This document shows, piece after piece, positions 32,452-44,503 of a DNA stretch of 64,000 bases (its first letter is position 1; each line of letters opens with the position of its first letter). A model generated the notes under the pieces. The model ran no database searches. It was not told where the DNA came from and saw only the letters and a program-made list of their open reading frames with translations. Both the position numbers and the translations under genes were made by a program. The stretch is from Multifurca ochricompacta. Taxonomy: Eukaryota > Basidiomycota > Agaricomycetes > Russulales > Russulaceae. The stretch is taken from positions 1-64,000 of the forward strand of contig WTXG01000088.1 in assembly GCA_022496185.1 (NCBI GenBank), read 5' to 3'.

Positions 32452-35400
32452 ATGAGCACCGTTGGTCCTGGAGGCCCTACAGGCACTGACAGTGCCGCTG
32501 ACAGTGAACGCGACTCGGTCTCTGCCAGTACCTCCTTCGTTTATCCTGTCAAGTCTCTATTCAGCGGCAACATTCTTCCCGCTACTACCAACCCCTCTCG
32601 TCCCACCACACCCTCAGCTAAGCCAGCGCCGCTAACTATCTCTGGCTCTCCAAATCTCGTGGGTATCTGATGAAAAAGGGCCACTGATGTACCATAAAGT
32701 CTACTCATCATTTCATTGCAGCGCCGCCCCCGATCCGAAATCTTGGACGCTCCACAACAAAGCTCCACTACAGGACCTAACTCTCCGACCCATCCAAATC
32801 AAAAATCGATAGCCTGGAAGATGAAATTTCATCAGAAGAACGAAAGGACGGTAGTAGCAATCGTCGTCGACGAAAATGGAAGGCAAAAGTGGGTGTTCAT
32901 GTACCCTCCCCTAATTTCCGTCACTACCCAGGCGGTGATGCACCCACTCGGTCGTTTGCTACTGCCCCTGCTGATCCTACAGCGAGAATGACGATGTCCG
33001 AGGCAACCTCTCCCATCGGCGACAGCAGTAGTGTTGGCGAGCCAGATTCCCCCAGCTTTCATGCTGGGTCTTCTCCCCAACCAATTGAGTCAAATTCACC
33101 TCGCCCGTCTAGCTTTACTCAGGTCACGAATGACGTTTTATCGAGTGCCGAGGCAAACCTCGATCTTTACCCGCGCATTACACAACGCTCACAACCGGTG
33201 GCAACTGTCGACATGTCTGACACCGGCATCGTCCACCTCCCACCTCGCAGTTCCTCACGATCAACGCACAGCCACAGTTCCCTTGCCCTTGGTGGTAGCC
33301 AGAGCGCATCAGAGCTCCACTGCATCACTGGCCACTCGTCCCACACACCAAGCCAGCTCTCGGTTTCCACTCCATCATCACAGTATGAGTCCCTCCCATC
33401 GCCGCATGGAAGCGCATCAGATAACTCAGGGCCGTCGCTCGCCGGGATCCCGGAGGGCAGCTTGGCGCCTCTGCAATCCTCGTCGTCATCCTCGGCGGAT
33501 GGCTCTCCTGTACAGAGAGGGACGGGGAGATCGGTCGGTTCGAGCAACGGCAGCTATGCACAGAGCGACGAACCTCCCGTCACGTTTCGGTTTGAGCATC
33601 GTGAGGACGGTGATGGTCATCATGTCGTCATCGGTCGCGAGGGCAAACTCATGCGATGTGAAGATGAAGTACGTGACGTCATTTTACCGTAATCCCATCA
33701 TGCCTCGCGCGCACTTGTCAAATGGACAATTAAACTCAACTGACTTGGATGTGCGTAATAATGTAGCCGATAAGAACTCCCGGCTCCGTGCAAGGATTTG
33801 GCGTGCTCATTGCAGTGCAGGAAGATGCCAAAGATGAACAGCTTCTCGTGCGCCACGTCTCGGAAAACTCGACCGAACTCTTGGGACTCTCCCCACGTTA
33901 CCTCTTCTCACTCCCTTGTTTTACCGACGTGCTCCCTGAACCGCAAGCCGGCATACTTTGGGACAACATCCAGTATCTGAATGACCTAGATGACGATTCT
34001 CATAGCGAAGACGACTCTCCACACGTCTTTATGCTTAGTGGCTGGGGGATGCCCGGCACTGCTATGCTTGGTGACGGCGATGACGACCCTTACCGACGAC
34101 GTTCATGGTCCTGCTGGTGCGCTGCTCATCGCCCGAAGATGACTGGACCAGAAAGTCGTCATGGTGTTCATGACCTTATCATACTCGAGTTTGAGCTTGA
34201 GCACGACGTTTTCAATCCCTTGTTCCCTTCAACCGTCCCCATACAGGACCAGGATCTACTCTCGGGTTTGTCCTCGCCTGAAAGCAACGGCAGTACAAGC
34301 ACCAGCACCTCTGGCACGCTGGTCTCTCCTCCTATCTCGGCGGCTACAAAAGACTTCAAATCCGTGATGGGGGCGACGGCGCCCTCGATCACCTTCACCC
34401 CTTCGGCGGAGGAAAGCACGTCCTCCACCTCGTCTTTCTCCAATATCACCGCCCGAACAAGCCCACAGTCGCTACTTTATGGGATCGAAGGCACTGACGA
34501 CTGGCGGCCGAGCGCAGAAGACATCCTCGAGAGCACAATGAATCATGCCAAGCCATTGCCGGCGCTCGAGCGCATACGCAGCAAGATGAACCAAGCGGCG
34601 GCGTCCGTGGGAACGGAATCTGGCGCCAGTCGGCTCCCCGCAGCCACGGGTGGTCCTGTTGCGTCCGGTAGCGGGCATAGCGTCTCCACTGCACGCACGC
34701 GACGCGGAAAGCAACGAGGGAGGAGCGAAGGTGGAGTGGGCATGATGGACATTTTTGCACTGATGGCCCAGATCAACGAGCAGCTCGGCGCCGCGACAGA
34801 TTTGGACTTTTTCCTCAAGATCGTCGTCGGCCTCATCAAGGATCTTACCCAGTTCCACCGCGTACTCGTGTATCAGTTTGATGAGAGCTGGAACGGGCAG
34901 GTTGTCGCAGAACTCGTCGATTGGAATCGGACGCATGATTTATATAGGGGATTACATTTCCCTGAGTCAGATATTCCCGCACAGGTGTGTAGTGTTCGCT
35001 GTAGTCCGCGGAGATATAACTAGTTGCTACCTTTTTTTTTTCTTTACAAAGGCGCGCCAGCTCTACACCTCCAGTGCGTACCATATCTAGGCTATTGTTC
35101 CCTCGGGGTCCCTTGTTCAACCTCGACTAGATAAAATCAGATTACTGTACGACCGGGAACAGGTAACCGCGCGGCTCGTGGTCAGGAGCAAGGAGGACCT
35201 CGATGTGCCTCTGGTGCGCATGTCAATTTTCTTAATACCCAGATCTAGATTCCAGAATCATGCCGCTGACCTGTGCGATATCCAGAATATGACACATTGT
35301 TACCTACGTGCAATGAGCCCAATCCATCTCCAATGTACGGTTCTCATTCCACGCCATTTTCGTTCCTCGGTTGTTATTAAATCTACTCTTTCTCCCACTA

Positions 35401-38400
35401 GACCTTGCTAATATGGGCGTGCGTTCTTCGATGTCCGTGGTGCGTAGTGATCGAAAGCCCCTAAACTGGTACATATGTACCGCCCATCTGTTGACACGAC
35501 TGCCGTAGTCGATCTTCGCGTTTGGTCAGTTATGGGGGCTCGTGGCGTGCCACTCGTATGGTCCAAAGGGCATGCGAGTGTCATTCCCCGTGCGCCAGAT
35601 GCTTCGACTCATGAGCGATTCAATCTCGCGCAACGTCGAGCGGCTCAGCTACGCGCAAAGGCTCCACACACGAAAGCTGGTTTGTACCACCATTCTTCTT
35701 CTCCCGCGCGTTTCCTCTTTAAGATGTTGCTTGAACTCACCCCGCGCCGTAGTTCAACGCCTTCGCAGGCGAGAACCATTACCCACAGGGCTACATTGTC
35801 TCAACGCAAGCGACCTCCTCGGGATATTCGACGCCGACTTTGGTGTGCTTGTCATCGGTGAAGGCGCAAAGATTCTTGGGCCCAACGAGCACGGGCAGGA
35901 GGTGCTCGTCGTCGCGGAGTACCTCCGCTTAAGCACTTTGAGACCATACAGGTCTCGCACGCCGTCACGAAGGACTTCCCCGATTTGCGACTTTCGACCG
36001 GCCTCGAGATCATCGCGGGATTGTTATATGTCCCGCTCTCTCAAGGCGGTACGGATTTCATCGCCTTGTTGCGGAAGGGGCAGTTGCTCGCCGTGCGTTG
36101 GGCGGGGAACCCGTACAAGGAGTCCTCGTCGACGTCGGGGTCAGGGGAAGTGGGACGATGGCGACGGCGAGTGCAGGGGTGGGCATGGGCGCGGACGCGG
36201 ACGCGGGTGCAGGTGCAAGTGCGGGTGAGGTAGAGGATGGAGTTCAAAGGGGTGGATCTGGCGTGGTGGCGTCGCTTGAGCCTCGCACGTCATTTAAGGT
36301 TTGGTCCGAGACCGTTATAGGACGATGTCGCGCTTGGACGGATGAACAATTGGAGACGGCCAGCGTGCTCGCACTGGTGTATGGAAAGGTAACTTTGCTC
36401 GCGTTTTTCAATAGTTTGGGATCAATTAATTTGACCTGCCCTACGTTTGAAACAGTTCATTGAAGTCTGGCGCGAGCGGGAGAAGGAGAGAACGTTACAG
36501 ACGACGACCAAATTGACGAATATACTTTTGTCGAACGCTGGGCATGAGGGTGAGTCAGTTTTTTTCCGATCAGCCGTATTCTGGCTGAACCGTTGTTCTG
36601 AGGTAGTACGAACTCCATTGAACCATATTATCAAGTGAGTATCCCATCCTCGGCTGGTGGCATTTTGTTTTTTGTTTTTGCTCGCTGACTGTATGCTGGT
36701 TTTTTATTTTTTGCCAAGTTGCCTGGAGCTTGCGCTGAATGGAAAATTGGACGTCGAGACACGTGAGAACTTGAGCCAATCTCATGCGGCGTCTAAGGTC
36801 CGTTTTTTTTCTTTGACTTAATGTGTGAATGTCATCGACTGCTCTTAGAGTCTGCTTTTCACGATCAACGACCTTCTAGTACGTGTCACCATTAATCCAT
36901 CTTTGTGTCGCTAATTTGTTTTCCTTTTTCACTGGCACTTTGACCTTTTAAGGACCTGACGAGGCTCGAGAGCGGTCACGAGACGACGTCAAACGAACCC
37001 TTCGATCTCCCGTCGGTGATCACTGAGGCAACCAACTTATACAAACACGAGGCACAGAGAAAAGGGCTTGACTTTGAGCTCAATTTATCTGATAATCCGC
37101 ACATGGTCGTCGGTGACTCCAGTAAAGTCAGGACTGTAGTGGCGAATATTACGGCGAATGCCCGTACGTGACTCGATCTTCGCCCCTTGGGTGCTCTGGC
37201 GCTGGACCAACTGCCTTTTCTCCCCTCTTTTACAGTGAAATACACGCAGAGGGGCTCCATAACTGTTTCCTGTCGCGCGTTCAACAAACCAGAATACATT
37301 CGGAGCTCGAAGCAAGTGGCCGTTGAGATTGTCGTGGGTGATACGGGCTGCGGTATCCCACCCAGCAAGCTCGAGAACATCTTCCGCGAGTTTGAACAGG
37401 TCGAGTCGGTGCAACCCAAGACGAGCACCGCACCCGGGCTGGGTCTCGGACTTGCCGTCGTCGCACGTAGTGTCGAGCAACTGGGTGGTCAGCTCCGTGT
37501 GGATTCGAAAATCGATCAGGGTAGCCGTTTCTCGTTCCTCATCCCTTTCATGCTTTGGGATGATGAGAATGTCCATGTGCGACATCATGAGGCGGTCAGC
37601 AAGAGCAGGAACAGGAGCAGCATCGGACAGTCGCGCAAGTAGTATCATCTACTTCCGAATCTTCTTCTCCATCCGTATCAAGCGCCGAGGACCCGTCACA
37701 GGAGGCTGTGGCTGGTGCAGGTCCCGCACAGGTGACTGTACCCGCGCCTTACTTACCGAGTCCCCAGACATCACCGCCACAAGTTGTCAATGTGGCCGTA
37801 GACCCCACCGCCTGAGCCCAAGCCAAGACATGCGTCGTTGTCGAGGAGGAAGAGAAAGAAGTCAGCGCTTTCTGCGGATTGGACAGGCACCGCCGCGACT
37901 TCTAGTGGTTCTCCCGTTCAGAATAGTAGTGGAAATAATAAGCTTAGGATTCTCAGCGTCGAGGTGCGCCTTTTTTTTTGTCTATTTTTGGTCTCCCTTT
38001 TCTTTTTTTGGAGGTAACATACGATCAGGATAATGACGTCAATCGTCTCATATTGGCTAAGCGTCTCCAGTCGGACGGTCATACCGTCGTCAATACGACG
38101 AATGGGAAGGAAGGAGTTGAGATGATAGAGGCCGACCAGGCGTTCGATTGCGTCCTCATGGATGTCCAGTAAGCTTTACCTGTTGCTCCCCCTCTCGCGT
38201 TTACTCTGACTCAGATGATTCTCCTCCAGAATGCCCATTTTAAATGGCCTAGATGCGACTCGGCGAATCCGCGATCTCGAAGCAACAAAACTAGCAAAGA
38301 CGGACCGACTCGCGCACACGCTCAACGGCGCGCGCATCCCCATTTTTGCCGTATCTGCTTCGCTTGTGGAGCGGCAGCGCGAAGAACTCGAGCAAATCGG

Positions 38401-38590
38401 GATTGACGGGTGGATACTGAAGCCTATCGACTTTCAGAGGTTATATACCATTTTGAGAGGCGTCACTGATCCTGCGCAGCGTGTACGGGATGAGTATCAT
38501 CCAGGTGGGAATTGGGAAATCGGCGGGTGGTTGTTGCGGCATCAACCTGCGTCTGCGTCTGCGCCGCCCCTTCTTCGTCCGGATGAATGA
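32452..38590 (+). CDS. Fungal hybrid phytochrome: PAS-GAF-PHY, histidine kinase, receiver (frame breaks present)
   Basis: Red/far-red photoreceptor kinase. A Ser/Pro-rich N-terminus precedes the chromophore Cys in MRCEDEPIRTPGSVQGFG (TGT 33657-33659, split over the intron 33670-33766). PAS and a long Ser-rich insert follow to ~34700, GAF from ~34745 (FHRVLVYQFDESWNG, HFPESDIPAQARQLY), then KIRLLYDREQ, THCYLRAMSPIHLQYLANMGV, PHY (GQLWGLVACHSYGPK, LSTGLEIIAGLLYVPLS), H-box GHEVRTPLNHIIN, N/G boxes (GDTGCGIPP, GLGLGLAVV) and a receiver domain (SVEDNDVNR, LMDVQMPILNG, KPI). Exons include 33767-34984, 35052-35073, 35131-35213, 35286-35334, 35402-35439, 35509-35679 and 35753-36388. Similarity changes frame near 32800, 35802, 35930, 36120, 37610 and 37815, so the gene is either decayed or carries assembly indels. 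Confidence 0.9.
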
Positions 38591-39342
38591 AGATGATCGT
38601 AAGATCGCTGAATGATATGCTTATTACATCTTGAAACCTCTGGGACTTTTTCATTTCTTAGGCTTCAATGGGAATTAAAAGACGAAGGTGGGAAGAGTTG
38701 GTTGTTAAGTTATGATCCTATCGGGTACAAAGGTTTCCTTTCCTCTCCCTCTTGCCATACTTCCCTCATATACATAGTATATACAACGACATCGGTGCAC
38801 CCCTTGTAGGCATATACACGGACGGATACAAGGATATACGGATAGTAGCATGTCCACCAATATAACTATTTACTCATTTTCACTTCATTCCGACTCAGAT
38901 TAGTCAGCTTCTGTGTTAATCAATTAATTATTTCAACCTGTTCATCCTGATCGTCTTTGCGATCTCAAAACCACAACCCCCAGAGTGTGAAGGTCTGAAC
39001 AAGACGAGACTGGAAAACGATGCATCACTCCAAAGAGTGAACACGAGCAGTCACAAGAGCACAGATTTTTCATTCTACGTATTCGCCTTGCACATTTCAA
39101 AGCCTATACGTGAGGAGCCAAGTACTAACTGAAGCAGTGTCATCCACCGCAATCTGAGCGAACTTCTCTTTAAATTTTCCATGTTACGCGAACCGGGCGG
39201 CACTCTAATCGAGATCATTGACGGCCCGACGAGACAAGGCAGCCGCAATGGCGAGCAAATCCTCAGGGCTGTGTGCGTGAGGAAATGGAAGAAGAAAGAT
39301 GGAGAGATCAACGCAAACGAAAACTCAAAGAAAGATAACGTC
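38591..39342. other. Intergenic region
   Basis: 3' flanks of the phytochrome (plus) and the first secreted repeat protein (minus). Nothing further was recognised. Confidence 0.5.
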
Positions 39343-40135
39343 TCATGATGCGACTGACCTGACGTTGCTATCCCGTGCCCCAATTATCCGCCCGTTTGAG
39401 TCCACAGGAATGAAACTGAAGACATGATGCAAGATGTCGGGGATATCGCGAGCACCGAGCGTCTGTCCTTGCGTATCGCGTGTTCCAAAGATTCGACCAT
39501 TTGAGTCTACGGGGATGGTACTGACGAAGTGACGGAGGATTTCGGGGAGATCTCGAGCATTGAGTTTCGTATTGTGTGGTCTAATGATTCGACCATTTGA
39601 GTCTACAGGGATAGTACTGACGGGGTGAAAGTGACGCAAGAGTTCGGCGAGATCTCGAGCATTGAGTTTCGTATTGTGTGCTCCAATGATCTGCCCGTGT
39701 GAGTCCACAGGGATGAAGCTGAAACCACCCAACCCGCCAAGAAAATCGCGGGCACGAGCGTCTGTCCTTGCGAGTCCGCAGGGAACAGATCAAGGATGCG
39801 ATTCAAGACGTCAGACGAGGAAGAGAGATCAGACTGGCCGACAAGATCATCCCGACGGATGTTGTTTAGAAAACCTAAGTGATGATTATTGAAGAATTGG
39901 CCAATTTGTCCACTCAAGTCGAAATCGCCCTGGCCGCGCGAATCTAGGATTTCATCACCACGGGATGCAAAGTCGTGCACATCCCGATCGTAGGTCGTTC
40001 CCCTTCTCGATTTCAGTAGTCAAAATATACTGACGTGGAATTAGAGATTACGATAGTGACGCACTCAACAGGCACCGCGAGCGCCAGGAAAGCAACCAAG
40101 CCCACGAGGGCTAACACAACAGCAGAAGAGTGCAT
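39343..40135 (-). CDS. Small secreted protein with ~34-residue tandem repeats
   Basis: Minus strand. ATG at 40133-40135 gives a signal peptide (SSAVVLALVGLVAFLALAVP). A GT-AG intron (gtgcgtcac...aatcgag) then joins to RGTTYDRDVHDFASRGDEIL. The C-terminal half has about four repeats of the form IPVDSNGRIIxxHNTKLNARDLPEILRHF with a 102-bp period (for example 39547 to 39649). The reading frame changes by one base around 39740-39770, between the segment ending LFPADS and the repeat part, so the gene is either damaged or misread. I do not recognise a known family. Secretion is inferred from the leader only. Confidence 0.6.
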
Positions 40136-42261
40136 TTTCTTTTCCACAAGTCGTCAAAAAAAAGAGAGGGATTATTCAGTATTCTCCTCAGAGAGAAAGA
40201 CAGTCAATGCGAAGGCTAGCCCAAACGTAAAAGTGAAGGTGAAAAGTGAGAATAAGAGGCTATACGGACGGGTGAGAATCATAGCAGCATGAAAGGATGA
40301 AAGGAGAACCGACTCACCAACCAGTGCCCTTGGAAAAGAAATGTGACTGAGCTAATGAGCGATGAGCTGGAGAGAAGATGGAATGCGTGGATGCCCGATT
40401 ATATCAAGTCAAGTCCTTCGAAATGGGTTCATGAGGCAACGGCTCACTGGCCGATCAAAACAAGTTGCCACCTCGGAAACGTTTTGTTAATTCACAATTT
40501 GGGGCGTTTACCTAGTTTGTACTACCAACCAACCGATCAGGTTCCAGCGTTGACCCGATGGCATGGTGAAGTGCCGATGATGGGTGCGATGGTGATGGTG
40601 TATCCATGACTGAGCACTGGTGCGCATATGGAGCGACTACGCTGCGCGGGGGCATTATCCTTAGTGACATCTACACGTGTTGAGTGTGTCTACGTTCCCC
40701 ACCCCATCGCTGTTCCACACGTGGAACAGTGCTGTATCGATATGTCAGAATAAACAACCTGTAGCAAGGTTCGCCGATTGAGCATGTGAAAGTGCATCCA
40801 CTGTACACTAGCATCGAAATGGAATAATCAGGCGACACCCTTAGTTTTTTCCCTACGATACGATTAAATTGTCCTCATGATTGAGTAGCATTGTCAAGTC
40901 GCACCGCACCATCAAAGGCTATTTGCTACACCACTTTGTCAGGGACAAAACCGGAATAGTTCAGGAAGACTGGCGCTGTAATACGTTCTGTTCATCAGAG
41001 GGAGGTGAGTGGGTGGGTGATGCAATCTTGGGCTCCCTAAAACCTTCCGCCTCCGCTCGTTCCGGTCCATCTTGTCCTCTCGAATGACCCAACCACTCGT
41101 TCGCCCTTTCGTCATCCCTTCACGCTCACCTCTACTCTATTCAACAGCAAGTTGTCATCTCTCGCCACCGTCACCGTTGTATCGTCAATCGTCAAAGGGT
41201 AGTAGGGGTATTGTCGTGGGTTGTTCCCATTTTTTATTTGATCTGAACGCCCATCACGTGAACGCCCATCACGTGTCAGACCCGTAATTGCCGTTCTCAA
41301 CATGTTCGCTTATAGCCATCACATTTCTGGAGTTTGATCACATTTAAGGGTCTCTTCATTTAACCATCTTGGTAGGTACGCTTGATGTCATCGTGGTGTA
41401 CACTGTTGCCATAGCTAGCTAGCTGATTCCTAAAAAACAATACCTTAACTAGTTTTCGTCCCCACGGGCCATCACTTAGTTACTCCCATCAATAATCCGT
41501 GTTGGTTAAGGAAACAGGCAAATAAAGACGACCATTGTGCGCAAGGCCCGGGATCGCATGTAGGGAGATGGTACCTCTGTAGTCGCGACAGCTGCTATGC
41601 CCTTGCAATCGTCGCTCATTGCTCATGTCATGCCAGACTCTGAGATAACATTTCATACCGGGCGCGAGCGAGGTAAAGAAAATATGAATGGAATTTTTGA
41701 ATGCACGCGAGTAAAAAAGAATCACTTCTTAATCAACTAAGCTCTCGAGCTTTCAAGTATATACATGCACACTAGGAAGACTAGAGAAATTCGGGCTGTT
41801 AGGAAGACAAAACGAAGTAAGTACATCACCCGAGCCATCATGTAACTACGACGAGAACTGTTAAGAGACGGACCAGTAGCGACTGGATCAATGGGGACTG
41901 GTTGCCAAGAGGCATAAAGCCAATTCAACACATTCCTTTGTTCTACATGATAATATCTAGATAGTATTGGCTTACGGACTGGCAATGGCACGCTCTCTTA
42001 CTTGTACTTAAGGACGCTTTTTTGTGTGGATTTCATCAGTTTCGTACTCGCTATTAAATTAAGTAGCTCGCTCAATTTAGCTGCGTTCATTGAACATTTG
42101 GCGAAGCGTCGCGCTTGACTTGCGTGCAGTGCGGGGAAATAAAAACGAAAAATAACAACAAATGCGAAACATAGACGAGGATATGCACAAATCAACGCAC
42201 TCCAAAGCGATGCGAGGCGCACGCATGCTCGCGTCCATGTCGGAAATTATATAATCTATCT
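40136..42261. other. Intergenic region of 2.1 kb
   Basis: No convincing gene on either strand. At 41249-41276 a 15-bp unit AACGCCCATCACGTG occurs twice in tandem, the second copy followed by TCAG. CACGTG is a bHLH-type binding core, so this could be a regulatory site, but no adjacent start supports it. Confidence 0.45.
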
Positions 42262-42425
42262 ATCAGTGCTGAGGGTGGTGGATAGGGCTAGGCGTCGGTG
42301 TTAGACGTCGGTCATGTACTTTTAACTTCACTCTCATGTACCATACTACTGCTGTGACAGAGGAGAACCTCTCTCAATTTTAGCAGTAGCAGGATTCAGG
42401 ATTATTATTATTACGCAAACCAAGT
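42262..42425 (+). repeat. Dispersed repeat, copy 1
   Basis: Shares GGATAGGGCTAGGCGTC, TCATGTACTTTTAACTTC and AGAGGAGAACCTC blocks with 46025-46290 in the same order. The second copy has an extra ~130 bp in the middle. The nature of the repeat is unknown. Confidence 0.65.
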
Positions 42426-42716
42426 CACAAGACCAAGGCACACGTGATGATCAAGATGGGACTTGCTCTAAGCACGCTCAATAAACAGTCGCAACGGTGT
42501 TATTCGATTCCACAATGATATATCATAGGTCCTACATGTGGACGCTTTAACGTCATTATCCGAATCAACCAAGTATCTTCCTCATCACCCTAACACGACT
42601 AATCAAGGTCACTCAAAATGCTGCGCGAAAGCAGGACCGCAGCAGCAAGCAAATCTTCCGGTCTGGGGAAGTAAATCCTGTCAATATAGTATGCTTTTCC
42701 TAGGAGAAGATGCACC

Positions 42717-43444
42717 CTACGCTACGCCATCGTCCCTTTCAAGGAGCCCCGGAGAGATATAAAACGGAGGGCGGATGACAGTGCGCTCGGAGACTTCGCT
42801 GTCGCGAGCGAAAACGCCGCTCAGCGGAAAATTGTGAAGTATGGCGCCAAGTTCATCAGCGAGACTTCGGGAGAAGACTTCGCTGTCGCGAGCGAAAACG
42901 CCGCTCAGCGGAAAATCGTGAAGTATGGCGCCAAGTTCATCAGCGAGACTTCGGGAGAAGACTTCGCTGTCGCGATTTTCAACGACGCTCAGCGGAAAAT
43001 CGTGAAGTATGGCGCCAAGTTCATCAGCGAGACTTCGGGAGAAGACTTCGTTCGGATGGCTCGCAAAGAAATTGTCAAAGAAGTCATTAATATCGCGCGT
43101 CTTGAATGGGCGAAATCCTCTATGGGGGGCGAGGACGAAGTTGGGCCTCACTTGCTTGATGACGGCACGCCGGGCTGTAAAATTCAGATTAACGACGCCG
43201 AATTCCAGGAGGAGAGATGGTCTGAACCAATACGCACTGGGGTGGCCATTCGGGGGGGGCTATTTGAGGGGGGGCTATCTGGGTTGCCGAATCCCGGATG
43301 ACCGTCAGGCGGAGGAGCGTTAGGCGGAGGAGCGTCAGGCGCGAAACCACTCGAGCCAGATCGCTTAGTGACGAAGCCAGGTGCGGCTAACGAAGGAGAG
43401 GCAGCCAAAGCCAAAAGAACGCAGGCAACGACAGAGGAACGCAT
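42717..43444 (-). CDS. Small secreted protein with 28-residue perfect tandem repeats
   Basis: Minus strand, ATG at 43442-43444. The signal peptide (VVACVLLALAASPSLAAP) is followed by a TKR site that could be cut by a Kex2-type protease and a Pro-rich stretch (DAPPPNAPPPDGHPGFG). A likely intron (gttcag...ttttacag, about 43168-43221) joins to RRAVIKQVRPNFVLAPHRGF. Three copies of a 28-residue unit (EVFSRSLADELGAILHDFPL + SGVFARDS) follow, and the stop is at 42717-42719. The donor is GTTCAG rather than the common GTRNGT, so the join is tentative. Family unknown. It is the second signal-peptide/tandem-repeat gene within 4 kb, on the same strand as the first. Confidence 0.62.
42792..43043. repeat. 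84-bp tandem repeat, three copies
   Basis: Units 42792-42875, 42876-42959 and 42960-43043, differing at only a few bases. Both strands are open across the array: minus for the secreted protein, plus for a 155-codon frame at 42834-43301. The period (84 = 3 x 28) keeps the frame on both strands. Confidence 0.93.
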
Positions 43445-44503
43445 TGTCGGAGTCAGGAGGTAAAGGTGATAGTTAATACGAAAAGTGAGCGAAAAGCGGT
43501 AAGACGAAGTCGTGAAAACGAATACAAATGGCTAGTAAGCCATAGTGAGCACTGGGACAAGACAGGAAAATAAGAGAGAAGGACAACCCACCAACCGGTG
43601 CCTTGGAAAAGAAATGCAACTGTGAGCTGAAGCTGGGGTATCACAGACCCTCCTAAGTCCCCTTTTATACAGCGCCAGCAGAGGCAGGAGCTCAGCAATT
43701 GGTCATGATTATCACTACCATCAATTACGTTCAGAGAGTAGCACCGATCTGGAATGGTTATGCTTCACATCTTTCCTTGCCGATGCCACCAATGGTAATT
43801 GATGGCATCATGCCCAATTGAAGCGCCATAAGAATTGACACCCTCCCTGGCCACCTCACTTGGCCCGACATCATTGGCAATGTTTCCTTTGCAAAGGCCA
43901 CCACCCTCCTTTTATTCCTGCAACGGACCCAGGCCGCCTTCAGGCCTAGCGACCTCGGGAGCCGGGCCTCTGGTACGCGGTCTGTCTTTGTTTCTCCTGT
44001 CGCCCCTGTCGCTCTTTAGCACCACTACCTCGACAGGCCGACCCCAGTGGGGTCGGCCTCTCCTTGCCCTTACCTGAGCCTTTCTTTATTTTTTGCCTCG
44101 GGTTTTCCATGTAATCTCTACCTGCACCTCTTTCCTGTCCATCTTACAGTAGTTACTAAGTACCTTGTAGTAGCCGCGCGATTTAGGCTTTGTCCTTGCA
44201 AGCGTGTAATAAAGTCGAATTCAAAAAATAAGAAGCGCCATAAGAAATAAAGCTGCTGCGCAGGTCCCTGTCCTCCTTCCTCCTCTGTGATCTGAAATCA
44301 AAACTCAACCGCGATCGAGGATTGTCGGTGCTCACGGTCTTGGCCATCATGTGTGCCTTGTAGCGTTGGCAATGACCATTGCACATTGGAGATGGGTATC
44401 AGTGAGAGACGCTCCTCCACTACGACGGCATGGCACATCACATGAAATAAAGTTAAAAAGACAGTACAGCACAGTACATAGCATTAATGTCTTTGCCTGT
44501 GAT
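43445..44503. repeat. Intergenic region with a dispersed repeat having an AATAAA-like tail
   Basis: About 43850-44240 ends with AGTAGTTACTAAGTACC, GTAGTAGCCGCGCGATTT and AATAAAG followed by A-rich sequence. 46980-47450 has the same sequence of blocks, ending AATAAAATC. The rest (43445-43850) is the upstream region of the minus-strand secreted protein. Confidence 0.5.

Noticed and set aside
33031..33837. 268-codon ORF overlapping the phytochrome N-terminus
   Set aside because: Out of frame with the conserved GKLMRCEDE exon; Arg/His-rich composition is typical of a shifted Ser/Pro-rich coding region.
37085..37648. 187-codon minus-strand ORF under the histidine kinase
   Set aside because: Antisense to the ATPase domain exons; no family resemblance.
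40343..40609. 88-codon plus-strand ORF as a gene
   Set aside because: No start context, intron pattern or recognisable motif; length is within chance for this composition.
42792..43043. Possible CRISPR-like array
   Set aside because: 84-bp units are contiguous without spacers, lie in a coding repeat and in a eukaryotic context.
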